DNA from: Oryzomonas sagensis
Lineage (GTDB): Bacteria > Desulfobacterota > Desulfuromonadia > Geobacterales > Pseudopelobacteraceae
Length of the DNA stretch: 64,000 bases
Direction of reading: 5' to 3'
Assembly (NCBI RefSeq): GCF_008802355.1
Contig: NZ_VZRA01000001.1
Coordinates: 380,980 to 444,979, forward strand
Part shown: positions 1 through 7,879 of the stretch, piece after piece
How the letters are laid out: every line of letters starts with the position of its first letter
Numbering within the stretch: the stretch's first letter is position 1
Notes under the pieces: generated by a model
The model's database searches: none
The model's input: the letters and a program-made list of their open reading frames with translations, nothing else
What the model was told of the DNA's origin: nothing
Program-made: the position numbers and the translations under genes

Positions 1-48
1 TCAAACGTCGCTCATAGCATTGCGCGTGGGCAAAAGGATGGTGGATTG

Positions 49-1833
49 ATGGGAATGGCATTCACACGGTTTGCGGTGGCGTTTGCGTGCGTGCTTGGCC
101 TCTCCCTGCCGGGGGCTGCCGGGCCGCTCGACGACTATTACCTGGCCGCCTTCAATGAGCAGGGCGGCAGCGCCCTGGAGAAGGCGATTCTGTCCACGAC
201 AGCGGAGACGGTCGGGGCCATCCAATGCGGAACGCCGCTCAAACACGAGCTCAGCCGGGACTGGAGCCTGCTGGAACCGGCAACCCGCAAGACACTGGCC
301 AAACAACTGGCCGCACCGGCGCTGACGGGCGAAGCGACCCTCCTCTCCGGCGGCGGGCACTTCCTGATTCACTACGCCACATCGGGCAGCGATGTCCCGA
401 CGCCGGCAGCCGGGTATACCGTCCCATCCTGGGTGCAGGCCGTGGCCGACACCTTCGAGAGCGTCTACGCGACCTACATGACCACCGACGGCTACCACCC
501 GCCGCCGGGCACCCCATACCACATCTACCTGCGCAGCCTGGCTGCGTTGAAGATATACGGCCAGACGACATCGACCTCTGCGTCGCCCTCCGCCGGCTTT
601 GCCAACGCCTACGGGAGCTACATCGAGATCGACAAGGATTTCACCAGTCCGATCTTCCACCCCCAGGTCTACACGCCCCTGCAAAGCCTCCAGATCACCG
701 CAGCCCATGAGTATCACCACGCCATCCAGTACGGCTACAACTTTTTCTTCGATATCTGGTACGCCGAGGCGACCTCCACCTGGTACGAGGACGAGGTGTA
801 CGACACCGTCAACCAGCTCTACGCCTATCTCGATGCGGCGCTGCTGAACACAAACCTGAGCATCGATATCGCCCCCAGCATCACCACGGGAGGCGGATAC
901 GGCCGTTGGCTGTTCAACCGCCATCTTGCCGAGGCCCACGGCGGGCAGAGCATCGTGCGCAGCTTCTGGGAACGGTTGGCGACAACGGCGCCAGCCGGAC
1001 AGGGCGATATCCCCATGACACCCATAATCGACGCCTTGTTGCAGGACAGCGGCTCAAGCCTGAGCACGGACTTCCTCGGGTATGCCGGCAAACTGTACAC
1101 CGGCGCCTGGAGTACCCACCTGTCGGAGATACCGCTGATCCCAGCGGCGGCCATGACGGGGACCTTTACATCCTATCCGGTTGCGGGTACCTCCACCCCC
1201 GCCCCATCCGTAACCCTGCCCCATTACTCGTTTGCTTTTTTCCGCATGGTGCCGTCGGCAACCTCGCCCGCCACACTGACCATTACCCTCACCGCCGATA
1301 CCGGCATTTCTGCGGTCGCGTTCAGCAAGACAGGGAACAGCGTCAACTCGTTCACCGCCGGCGGCGGCAACCAGATCACGATACCCGGTTTCGGCGCGAC
1401 CACCGAGGTTGTGCTCCTCCTGGCAAACACCACCGGCAGCGACAACCTCTTTGCCGGGTTCAGCAGCGACGGGAGCCAAGTCACGCGCACACCCTCCGGC
1501 GGTGGCGGCGGTGGTGGCGGCTGTTTCATCGCCACCGCCGCCTACGGCAGCTACCTTCATCCCCAGGTCCGGGTGCTGCGCGAGTTCCGCGACCGTTATC
1601 TGTTGACCAACGTCCCCGGCCGGGCCTTTGTGGAGCTCTACTACCGCCTCAGCCCGCCGCTGGCGGACGTCATCGCCCGCCATGAGACCCTGCGCTGGGC
1701 GGCGCGGCTTGTCCTGACCCCGGTCGTCATGGCCGTTGCCCACCCCGCAGCCATGGCCGCTGCGCTGATGATGGCGGCAGGCCTGTATATCCCGCTCCGC
1801 CGGCGGCGCAGGACCGTGGTCCAGACCGTTTGA
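49..1833 (+). CDS. Secreted zinc-metalloprotease-like protein with CFI-box C-terminal anchor
   Basis: 594 residues. An N-terminal signal peptide (about 1-24) is followed by a catalytic-looking region with an HEYHH motif at 220-224, which fits the HExxH zinc site of metallopeptidases; the next acidic residues ([11 protein letters not shown]) could supply the third ligand. The C-terminal end has an eight-glycine run, then [10 protein letters not shown] (492-501), a region rich in charged and aromatic residues, a hydrophobic segment near 560-582 and an RRRRR cluster. That order matches the CFI-box-CTERM sorting module known from delta-proteobacteria. ATG 49 follows a GGTGG-rich stretch; TTG 46 and ATG 55 are alternatives. 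I infer a cell-surface protease resembling the MXAN_6640 family. The substrate is unknown. Confidence 0.75.
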   Translation: MGMAFTRFAVAFACVLGLSLPGAAGPLDDYYLAAFNEQGGSALEKAILSTTAETVGAIQCGTPLKHELSRDWSLLEPATRKTLAKQLAAPALTGEATLLSGGGHFLIHYATSGSDVPTPAAGYTVPSWVQAVADTFESVYATYMTTDGYHPPPGTPYHIYLRSLAALKIYGQTTSTSASPSAGFANAYGSYIEIDKDFTSPIFHPQVYTPLQSLQITAAHEYHHAIQYGYNFFFDIWYAEATSTWYEDEVYDTVNQLYAYLDAALLNTNLSIDIAPSITTGGGYGRWLFNRHLAEAHGGQSIVRSFWERLATTAPAGQGDIPMTPIIDALLQDSGSSLSTDFLGYAGKLYTGAWSTHLSEIPLIPAAAMTGTFTSYPVAGTSTPAPSVTLPHYSFAFFRMVPSATSPATLTITLTADTGISAVAFSKTGNSVNSFTAGGGNQITIPGFGATTEVVLLLANTTGSDNLFAGFSSDGSQVTRTPSGGGGGGGGCFIATAAYGSYLHPQVRVLREFRDRYLLTNVPGRAFVELYYRLSPPLADVIARHETLRWAARLVLTPVVMAVAHPAAMAAALMMAAGLYIPLRRRRRTVVQTV

Positions 1834-1923
1834 CACCGGCGGGGGCGCGTGCCTTCGCCCGTTCCCGTGGTACACTTGAAACCGGGTACACCCATTGAAC
1901 AGAGCAACTGGGGGAGGCCTTTG

Positions 1924-2943
1924 ATGCACTGGAAGAAGATGATTATCGCCGCCGTCATTGTCGTTGTGCTGGCAATGACGGTATTTTTCGTCATGCGCCA
2001 CAGACCGGAGGAGTCAGGCACGCTCAAGGTTTCCGGCACCATGGAGGTCACCTCGGTCGAGCTGTCGTTCAAGGTCGGCGGCCGCCTGGCCCAACGCCTG
2101 GTGGACGAGGGGGAGATGGTCACGGCGGGTCAGTTGGTGGCGCGCCTGGAGGATGACGAGCTGAAAGAGGACAAAAACGCCCGGGCGGCCGAAAAACGGG
2201 CCGCCCAGGCGGCCCTGGCCGACCTGCAGGCCGGCAGCCGCCGGGAGGAGATCGCCCAGGCCGAGGCGGCCCTGGCGCGGATGCGGGCCGATGCCGAACG
2301 CTTGAGGAAGGATGCCCTCCGCTCGGAGGCGCTCTTCAAGCGCGAGGTGATCCCCCAGAAAGACCTGGATGCCGCCCGAGCCGGGCGCGACGCTTCGGCC
2401 GCCGCGGTGCGCGAGGCCGAGCAGCACCTGAAACTCCTGCGGATCGGCCCCCGTCCGGATGCAGTACGACAGGCAAAGTCGCATGTTGAAGCGGCCGAGG
2501 CCGGATTGGCCCTGACCGAAACACGCCTCTCCCAGAGCACGCTCACCGCCCCCCTGACGGGGCTGGTGCTGGCCAAACATGCCGAGCAGGGGGAGATGCT
2601 GGCCGCGGGCGCCCCGGTCGTCACCATCGGCAAGATGGACGACGTCTGGCTGCGGGCCTATATCCCGGAAACCGAGATGGGGCGGGTCACGGTGGGACAG
2701 CGGGCGCGGGTCACGGTGGACACCTGGCCGGGACGGGTCTTCGAGGGGACGGTCTCCTTCATCTCCCCCGCGGCGGAGTTCACCCCCAAGAACGTCCAGA
2801 CCGAAAAGGAGCGGGTCAAACTGGTCTACCGCATCAAGATCACCATGGCCAACCCCAGGATGGAGCTGAAGCCGGGCATGCCGGCCGATGCGGTGATCGA
2901 GACGGGGGCCCGAAAGGGCTCGCCCCAGGGGGCCAACCGTTGA
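1924..2943 (+). CDS. HlyD/YbhG-family periplasmic adaptor of an ABC exporter
   Basis: 339 residues from ATG 1924, which has a GGGGAGG ribosome site at 1911-1917; the reading frame is open further upstream but lacks a comparable site. One N-terminal transmembrane anchor (about 5-24) precedes a split lipoyl/beta-barrel domain. A long alanine- and glutamate-rich alpha-helical hairpin (roughly 75-185) lies inside it. This is the architecture of membrane-fusion proteins that join inner-membrane exporters to an outer-membrane channel. It is followed by a double ABC ATPase and two ABC-2 permeases, the same set as YbhG-YbhF-YbhS-YbhR. No TolC-like gene is in the window. The substrate cannot be read from sequence. 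Confidence 0.88.
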   Translation: MHWKKMIIAAVIVVVLAMTVFFVMRHRPEESGTLKVSGTMEVTSVELSFKVGGRLAQRLVDEGEMVTAGQLVARLEDDELKEDKNARAAEKRAAQAALADLQAGSRREEIAQAEAALARMRADAERLRKDALRSEALFKREVIPQKDLDAARAGRDASAAAVREAEQHLKLLRIGPRPDAVRQAKSHVEAAEAGLALTETRLSQSTLTAPLTGLVLAKHAEQGEMLAAGAPVVTIGKMDDVWLRAYIPETEMGRVTVGQRARVTVDTWPGRVFEGTVSFISPAAEFTPKNVQTEKERVKLVYRIKITMANPRMELKPGMPADAVIETGARKGSPQGANR

Positions 2944-2980
2944 CGCCGGGCCTGTTTGCCGCACACCTTTCCCCTATTGA

Positions 2981-3185
2981 CAGGTTGTTGAAAAACTCAG
3001 GTTGTTCAAAAATAGTCAGATCGTCGCACCCGCTAGACAAGCCCCGCGGAGGCGTAGCAGCGCTACGCCGCACAATTTCACTCGTGGAATTGGACCGCGA
3101 AGGCGCCCGAAGGGTGAGGCCAAAGGCCTCAGTCACAAAAGGGCTTTCGAGGACGAAGGCCTGATGGCTATTTTTCAACAACCTG
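2981..3185. repeat. Inverted-repeat element, copy A, inside the exporter operon
   Basis: A perfect 15-bp terminal inverted repeat (2981-2995 with 3171-3185, CAGGTTGTTGAAAAA and its complement) bounds about 205 bp. A second, imperfect arm at 2998-3022 can also pair with the right end. The interior has a further palindrome at 3051-3069 (GGCGTAG/CTACGCC). A related element lies at 6302-6501; positions 2998-3033 and 6302-6337 are identical except for one base. No transposase is encoded. It looks like a MITE- or REP-like non-coding repeat. Confidence 0.8.
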
Positions 3186-3204
3186 TTAAAGAAGGCGGAC
3201 CGGC

Positions 3205-5136
3205 ATGGCCATAGTCGCCACAAACCTCACCCGCCGCTTCGGCGGCCTGACCGCCGTGGACGGCCTGACCCTTTCCGTGCCCCCCGGCGAACTGTTCGGG
3301 CTTGTGGGCTCGGACGGCGCGGGCAAGACCACCACCATCCGCATGCTGACCGGCGTGATGGACCCCACTTCCGGCGATGCCCGGGTGCTGGGGTGCCCCT
3401 GCCGCGACCTGGAACCGGTGCGGAACGATATCGGCTACATGAGCCAGCGCTTCGGCCTCTATCCGGACCTGACCGTGGCCGAGAACATCCGCTTCTATGC
3501 CGACATCTTCGGCGTAGCGCGCCGCGAGCGGCTGGAGCGGACCGAGCACCTGCTCGCCTTCAGCAACCTGGCCCCGTTCCGGGACCGCAAGGCCGCCAAC
3601 CTTTCCGGCGGCATGAAGCAGAAACTGGGGCTGGCCTGCGCCCTGATCCACACCCCCAAGGTGCTGTTCCTGGACGAGCCGACCAACGGGGTCGATCCGG
3701 TCTCGCGCCGCGACTTCTGGCGCATCCTCTACGGCCTGCTGCAGGACGGGGTGACCATCTTCGTGGCCACCGCCTACCTGGACGAGGCGGATCGCTGCCA
3801 CCGGGTCGGCCTGATCCACAAGGGACGGCTTCTGGCCTGCGACAAACCGGTCGCCCTGCGGCGGCTGGCCGGCGGGAGCGTCCTGGAACTGGTCACCCCC
3901 GATGCGCGTGCCGCGGCCCAGATGCTGCGACAGGAACGCCCCGGTCTCGCCGTCGCCCTGTTCGGCGACCGGCTCCACCTGACCAGCGATGCGCCGGAGC
4001 GGACCGACCGGGAGGTGCGGGAACTCTTTCGCCAAGCCGGCATGGAATTGCAGGCCCTGGAGCGGGTCGAGCCATCCCTGGAGGATTGCTTCGTCGCCAT
4101 GATCGGCGAGGCGGACGGGCAGCAGGAGCCGGAACCTGCCGCCCTCGCCCCATCCGACCCTTCCCCGGTAAAGGTGGCCGGGGAACCTGCCGTGTCGGTG
4201 CGGGGCCTGACCCGCCGCTTCGGCGACTTCACTGCCGTCGACGCCATCGACCTGGAGGTGGCCCAGGGGGAGATCTTCGGCTTCCTCGGCCCCAACGGCG
4301 CCGGCAAATCCACCACCATCCGCATGCTGTGCGGCATCCTGGAGCCCTCCGCCGGCGAAGGCCGGGTGGCCGGCTGCGACGTCATGCGCCAGCCGGAACA
4401 GATCAAGACGCGCATCGGCTACATGAGCCAGAAATTCTCCCTGTACGAAGACCTGACCGTGGAGGAGAACATCGCCTTCTACGGCGGCATCTACCGCATC
4501 CCCCCCAAAAAACTGGCCCGGCGCGCGGAGTGGGTGATCGCCATGGCCGGGCTGGAGGAGCGCCGCCGCTCCAAGGCGGGCGAACTGTCCGGCGGCTGGA
4601 AGCAGCGCCTGGCCCTGGGGTGCGCCATGCTGCACGAGCCGCCGGTGATCTTCCTGGACGAGCCGACCTCGGGGGTGGACCCCATCAGCCGCCGTTCCTT
4701 CTGGGACCTGATCAACCGCCTGGCGGCAAATGGTGTGACCGTATTCGTCACAACTCATTACATGGACGAGGCCGAATACTGCGACCGCCTGGGCATGATC
4801 TACCGGGGGGAACTGGTGGCCCTGGGGAGCCCGTCGGAATTGAAACGGGGGCACATGGCCGAAGAGGTTCTGGAAGCGGCCTGCGAACGCCCCCAGGACC
4901 TGTTGGAGGAACTGGAACGGCTCCCCGGCGTGCGTCATGCCGCCCTGTTCGGCCGGGGCGCCCATGTGGTGACCGAGGACGGCGCCGCCACCGAAACGGC
5001 CCTGGCCGCCTCTCCCCTGGCCGGGCAGGTGCGCCTGCGCCGGGTGCTCCCCTCCCTGGAGGATGTGTTTGTTTCCCTGATCGAGGCGCGGGACCGGGAC
5101 GAAGGAGCAAGCCGGCTGCAGAGGGGGGGGCCATGA
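3205..5136 (+). CDS. ABC transporter ATPase with two fused nucleotide-binding domains (YbhF type)
   Basis: 643 residues carrying two complete ABC ATPase domains. The first has Walker A GSDGAGKT (35-42), signature LSGG (133-136) and Walker B VLFLDEP (153-159). The second has Walker A GPNGAGKS (362-369) and signature LSGG (461-464). About 60 linker residues rich in Pro, Ala and Glu separate them. Both sites look catalytically intact. Single proteins with tandem ATPases are typical of YbhF, which drives the YbhS/YbhR permeases. It sits just after repeat copy A, and its stop overlaps the next start in an ATGA junction, so translation is probably coupled. Confidence 0.9.
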   Translation: MAIVATNLTRRFGGLTAVDGLTLSVPPGELFGLVGSDGAGKTTTIRMLTGVMDPTSGDARVLGCPCRDLEPVRNDIGYMSQRFGLYPDLTVAENIRFYADIFGVARRERLERTEHLLAFSNLAPFRDRKAANLSGGMKQKLGLACALIHTPKVLFLDEPTNGVDPVSRRDFWRILYGLLQDGVTIFVATAYLDEADRCHRVGLIHKGRLLACDKPVALRRLAGGSVLELVTPDARAAAQMLRQERPGLAVALFGDRLHLTSDAPERTDREVRELFRQAGMELQALERVEPSLEDCFVAMIGEADGQQEPEPAALAPSDPSPVKVAGEPAVSVRGLTRRFGDFTAVDAIDLEVAQGEIFGFLGPNGAGKSTTIRMLCGILEPSAGEGRVAGCDVMRQPEQIKTRIGYMSQKFSLYEDLTVEENIAFYGGIYRIPPKKLARRAEWVIAMAGLEERRRSKAGELSGGWKQRLALGCAMLHEPPVIFLDEPTSGVDPISRRSFWDLINRLAANGVTVFVTTHYMDEAEYCDRLGMIYRGELVALGSPSELKRGHMAEEVLEAACERPQDLLEELERLPGVRHAALFGRGAHVVTEDGAATETALAASPLAGQVRLRRVLPSLEDVFVSLIEARDRDEGASRLQRGGP

Positions 5137-6284
5137 CGGGCCGTATCGCCATAAAACTGCGCCGCACCCGGGCCGTGGCCCGCAAGGAGACCCTGCACCT
5201 GCTGCGCGACCCCCGCAGCCTGATCATGGGGCTGGCCATCCCCATGCTGATGCTGTTCCTGTTCGGCTACGCCCTCAACCTGGACATCGAAAAGGTCCAG
5301 CTGGCGGTCTGGGACCGGAGCGATACGGTGGCCAGCCGGGATTTCGTCGCCCACTTCGCCTCTTCCCGCTACTTCCAGCTGGTGGAACGCGCCTCGTCCT
5401 ACGGCGAGATCGAGCGGGCCATCGACAGCCGCCGCGCCATCATCGCCCTGGTGGTGCCGGAGGGCTTCAGCCGCACCCTGGAGGGACGCGCCCGGGCCGA
5501 TGTGCAGGCCATCCTGGACGGCAGCGACGCCAACACCGCCACCCTGGTGCTGGCCTATGCCGAAGCGGCGGCGCGCACCTTCTCCACCGAGATCATGGTG
5601 CAACGCCTCCACCGGGCCGGCCGCTCCCCGACACCGCCGCCGGTGGACCTGCGCCCCCGGGTCTGGTTCAACACCGACCTGGTGTCGCGCTACTACATCT
5701 TTCCCGGCCTGATCGCGGTGATCATGATGGTCATCGCGGCCCTGCTCACCTCCCTGACCGTGGCGCGGGAATGGGAGACCGGCACCATGGAGCAACTCAT
5801 CGCCACGCCGCTCACCGGCGGGGAGATCGTTGCCGGCAAGCTGCTCCCCTACTTCATGATCGGGATCATCGACCTGGTCCTGTGCGTGCTGGTGGGGTAC
5901 TTTGCCTTCGGCGTGCCGTTCAGGGGGAACCTGGCGCTCCTGTTCGCCCTGTCCCTGGTCTTCCTGGTGGGGGCGCTGGCCCTGGGTATCCTGATCAGCA
6001 TCCTGGTCAAAAGCCAACTCCTGGCCAGCCAGTTCGCCCTGGTGACCACCATGCTGCCGGCCTTCCTGCTCTCCGGGTTCATGTTCCCCATCGACAACAT
6101 GCCCCAGGTGATCCAGATCGCCACCAACGTGGTCACGGCGCGCCATTTCGTCCACATCCTGCGCGGCATCTATCTCAAGGATGCGGGTATGGGGGAGTTG
6201 GCCCCCCAGGTGCTGGTGCTGGCCCTCTTCGGCGCGGCGGTGCTGGCGCTGGCGGTGAAGAAGTTCCGAAAAAAGATCGATTAG
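5133..6284 (+). CDS. ABC-2 type permease (YbhS/YbhR-like), first of two
   Basis: 383 residues. The start is ATG 5133, set by the ATGA overlap with the ATPase and the purine-rich stretch just upstream; the same frame is open far upstream but that part overlaps the ATPase gene and is not coding. One transmembrane helix near 27-47 is followed by a large periplasmic domain and a C-terminal bundle of about five helices with the AREWETGTMEQLIATP signature of ABC-2 permeases. It should pair with the second permease at 6516 to form the exporter channel. It ends directly before repeat copy B. Confidence 0.9.
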   Translation: MTGRIAIKLRRTRAVARKETLHLLRDPRSLIMGLAIPMLMLFLFGYALNLDIEKVQLAVWDRSDTVASRDFVAHFASSRYFQLVERASSYGEIERAIDSRRAIIALVVPEGFSRTLEGRARADVQAILDGSDANTATLVLAYAEAAARTFSTEIMVQRLHRAGRSPTPPPVDLRPRVWFNTDLVSRYYIFPGLIAVIMMVIAALLTSLTVAREWETGTMEQLIATPLTGGEIVAGKLLPYFMIGIIDLVLCVLVGYFAFGVPFRGNLALLFALSLVFLVGALALGILISILVKSQLLASQFALVTTMLPAFLLSGFMFPIDNMPQVIQIATNVVTARHFVHILRGIYLKDAGMGELAPQVLVLALFGAAVLALAVKKFRKKID

Positions 6285-6301
6285 CAGGCGGCTGAAAAAC
6301 C

Positions 6302-6501
6302 CAGGTTGTTCAAAAATAGTCAGATCGCCGCACCCGCAGAATGCCCCGAGGAGGCCCTCACCCGGCCTTTGGCCACCCTCTCCCGGAGGGAGAGGGTAAC
6401 TGTATCCCTTCTCCCTTGGGGAGAAGGATAGGATGAGGGGCGCTACGCTGCACAAGGCGGCTTTTGAGGACGAAGGCGATCTGACTGTTTTTCAACAACC
6501 T
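6302..6501. repeat. Inverted-repeat element, copy B, between the two permease genes
   Basis: Positions 6303-6329 and 6475-6501 are complementary over 27 bases with two mismatches, so the whole element can fold into a long hairpin. Its left 36 bases match copy A (2998-3033) with one mismatch. The interior differs from copy A: it holds GGGAGAGGG/CCCTCTCCC-type and CCTTCTCCC/GGGGAGAAGG-type short inverted repeats common in GC-rich genomes. No open frame or transposase is present. Confidence 0.78.
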
Positions 6502-6515
6502 CCCAGGCGGATCGC

Positions 6516-7643
6516 ATGTTCGAACGGCTGAAGGCCATGCTCATAAAGGAGTTCATCCAGGTGCTGCGGGACCCGCGCACCCGGTTCGTGATCTTCGTCT
6601 TTCCGGTGTTCCAGGTGGTGGTCTTCGGCTATGCGGTCAACACCGACGTGCGCAACAGCCGCACCGCGGTGCTGGATCGGGACAACAGCCGCGAGAGCCG
6701 GGCGATCGTGGAGCGTTTCCAACGCTCCGGGTACTTCGACATCACCGAGCGGGTCACGGACGAGCGCCGTATCCGCTATCTGCTGGATCGGGGCCAGGTG
6801 CGGGCGGTACTGGTATTCGACCACGGTTTCGAAGGGCGGCTGAAAAAGGAGGGGGCGGCACCCCTGGCCCTGATCCTGGACGGCAGCGACGCCAACTCGG
6901 CCGGAATCGTGCTGGGCTACGCCTCCTCGATCATCGGCGCCTACAACGCCGAAGAGCTGGCCCTTCGCCTGGCCCGGAGCGGGGTTGCCGCCCGGCCGGA
7001 GGGGGTGACGCTCCGCTCCCGGGCCTGGTTCAACCCCAACCTGGAAAGCCGGGTCTATTTCGTGCCGGCCGTCATCGCCATGCTGGTGATGGTGGTGACC
7101 ATGCTCCTCTCCAGCATGGCCGTGGTGCGGGAGAAGGAGATCGGCACCATCGAACAGGTGGTGGTCACCCCCATCACCAAAGGGGAATTCATCCTCGGCA
7201 AGACGGTCCCCTTCATCCTGATGGGCTACGCCAATGTGATCATCGTGGCCTTCGTGGCGGTGCGCTGGTTCGACATCCCCATCCGGGGGAGCCTGGGGCT
7301 TCTGGCCTTCAGCACCGGCCTATTCCTCATGAGTTCCCTGGGGGCGGGGCTGTTGATCTCCACCGTCAGCAGCACCCAGCAGCAGGCCATGATGACCGCC
7401 TTCTTCGTCATCTTTCCCTGCATGCTGCTCTCCGGCTTCTCCTTCCCCATCGACAACATGCCGGTTGCGGTGCAGTACATCACCCTGATCAATCCCCTGC
7501 GTTATTACATGATCATCCTGCGTTCCATCTTTCTCAAGGGTGTGGGGATCGTGGTGCTCTGGCGGGAGCTGGCGGCCCTTACGGCCATCGGCGTCGTGGT
7601 GCTCATGGTGGCGGTGGGGCGTTTCAGAAAGACGGTGGGGTAA
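6516..7643 (+). CDS. ABC-2 type permease (YbhS/YbhR-like), second of two
   Basis: 375 residues from ATG 6516 with AGGCGGA upstream. As in the first permease, there is one N-terminal transmembrane helix (about 25-45), a periplasmic domain of about 130 residues and five or so C-terminal helices. The EKEIGTIEQVVVTP motif is typical of this family. It completes a HlyD / double-ATPase / two-permease exporter. The 231-bp gap before it is filled by repeat copy B, so the last gene may be expressed differently from the first three. A short GC hairpin follows the stop. Confidence 0.9.
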   Translation: MFERLKAMLIKEFIQVLRDPRTRFVIFVFPVFQVVVFGYAVNTDVRNSRTAVLDRDNSRESRAIVERFQRSGYFDITERVTDERRIRYLLDRGQVRAVLVFDHGFEGRLKKEGAAPLALILDGSDANSAGIVLGYASSIIGAYNAEELALRLARSGVAARPEGVTLRSRAWFNPNLESRVYFVPAVIAMLVMVVTMLLSSMAVVREKEIGTIEQVVVTPITKGEFILGKTVPFILMGYANVIIVAFVAVRWFDIPIRGSLGLLAFSTGLFLMSSLGAGLLISTVSSTQQQAMMTAFFVIFPCMLLSGFSFPIDNMPVAVQYITLINPLRYYMIILRSIFLKGVGIVVLWRELAALTAIGVVVLMVAVGRFRKTVG

Positions 7644-7647
7644 GGGG

Positions 7648-7671
7648 CGGGCGGGTGACCGCCCGTTATTC
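7648..7671 (+). terminator. Hairpin between convergent genes
   Basis: CGGGCGG (7648-7654) pairs with CCGCCCG (7659-7665) across a GTGA loop, followed by TTATTCTT. It lies in the 22-bp gap between convergent stops. The T-run is short, so termination would be moderate and mainly for the plus strand. Confidence 0.5.
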
Positions 7672-7854
7672 TTCCGCTTTTTCCTTGCGGTAGAACCTGA
7701 TCAGAAACTCCCCATCCCTGGGGGAGAGGTCGAACTTGAAGACCGCTTCCTGGAGAAGCGGCGCTAACGGCTGGCCGGGGTTTTCCTGAAGGTTGCCGGA
7801 TATCCATTTGATTGCGCGCCGCAACTCTTCTCCATCGGGCAACAGGTCATGCAT
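7666..7854 (-). CDS. Small conserved-looking protein of unknown function (62 aa)
   Basis: 62 residues from the ATG at 7854, chosen because AAGGAG lies nine bases upstream; a longer frame to 7875 has no such site. It starts MHDLLPDGEELRRAI and is rich in charged and amphipathic helix-forming residues, with no cysteines, signal or membrane segment. From memory, similar short LLPDGEELR proteins occur in Geobacter genomes, but no function is known to me. It lies 25 bp downstream of the sensor kinase gene on the same strand and could be the last gene of that operon. Confidence 0.6.
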   Translation of the reverse strand: MHDLLPDGEELRRAIKWISGNLQENPGQPLAPLLQEAVFKFDLSPRDGEFLIRFYRKEKAEE

Positions 7855-7879
7855 GGCGATAGCTCCTTTACACAATATG

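Noticed and set aside
1-939. A 312-codon open frame on the minus strand
   Set aside because: It lies entirely over the GC-rich metalloprotease gene and its translation is low-complexity Gly/Arg/Val, typical of antisense shadow frames.
3051-3069. The internal palindrome of repeat copy A as a transcription terminator
   Set aside because: No T-run follows and the element continues well past it; it is better explained as part of the larger repeat.
3393-5132. The long plus-strand frame continuing upstream of the first permease
   Set aside because: The part before 5133 is another reading frame of the double-ATPase gene, with Arg/Pro/Gly-rich nonsense; only the part from ATG 5133 shows permease features.
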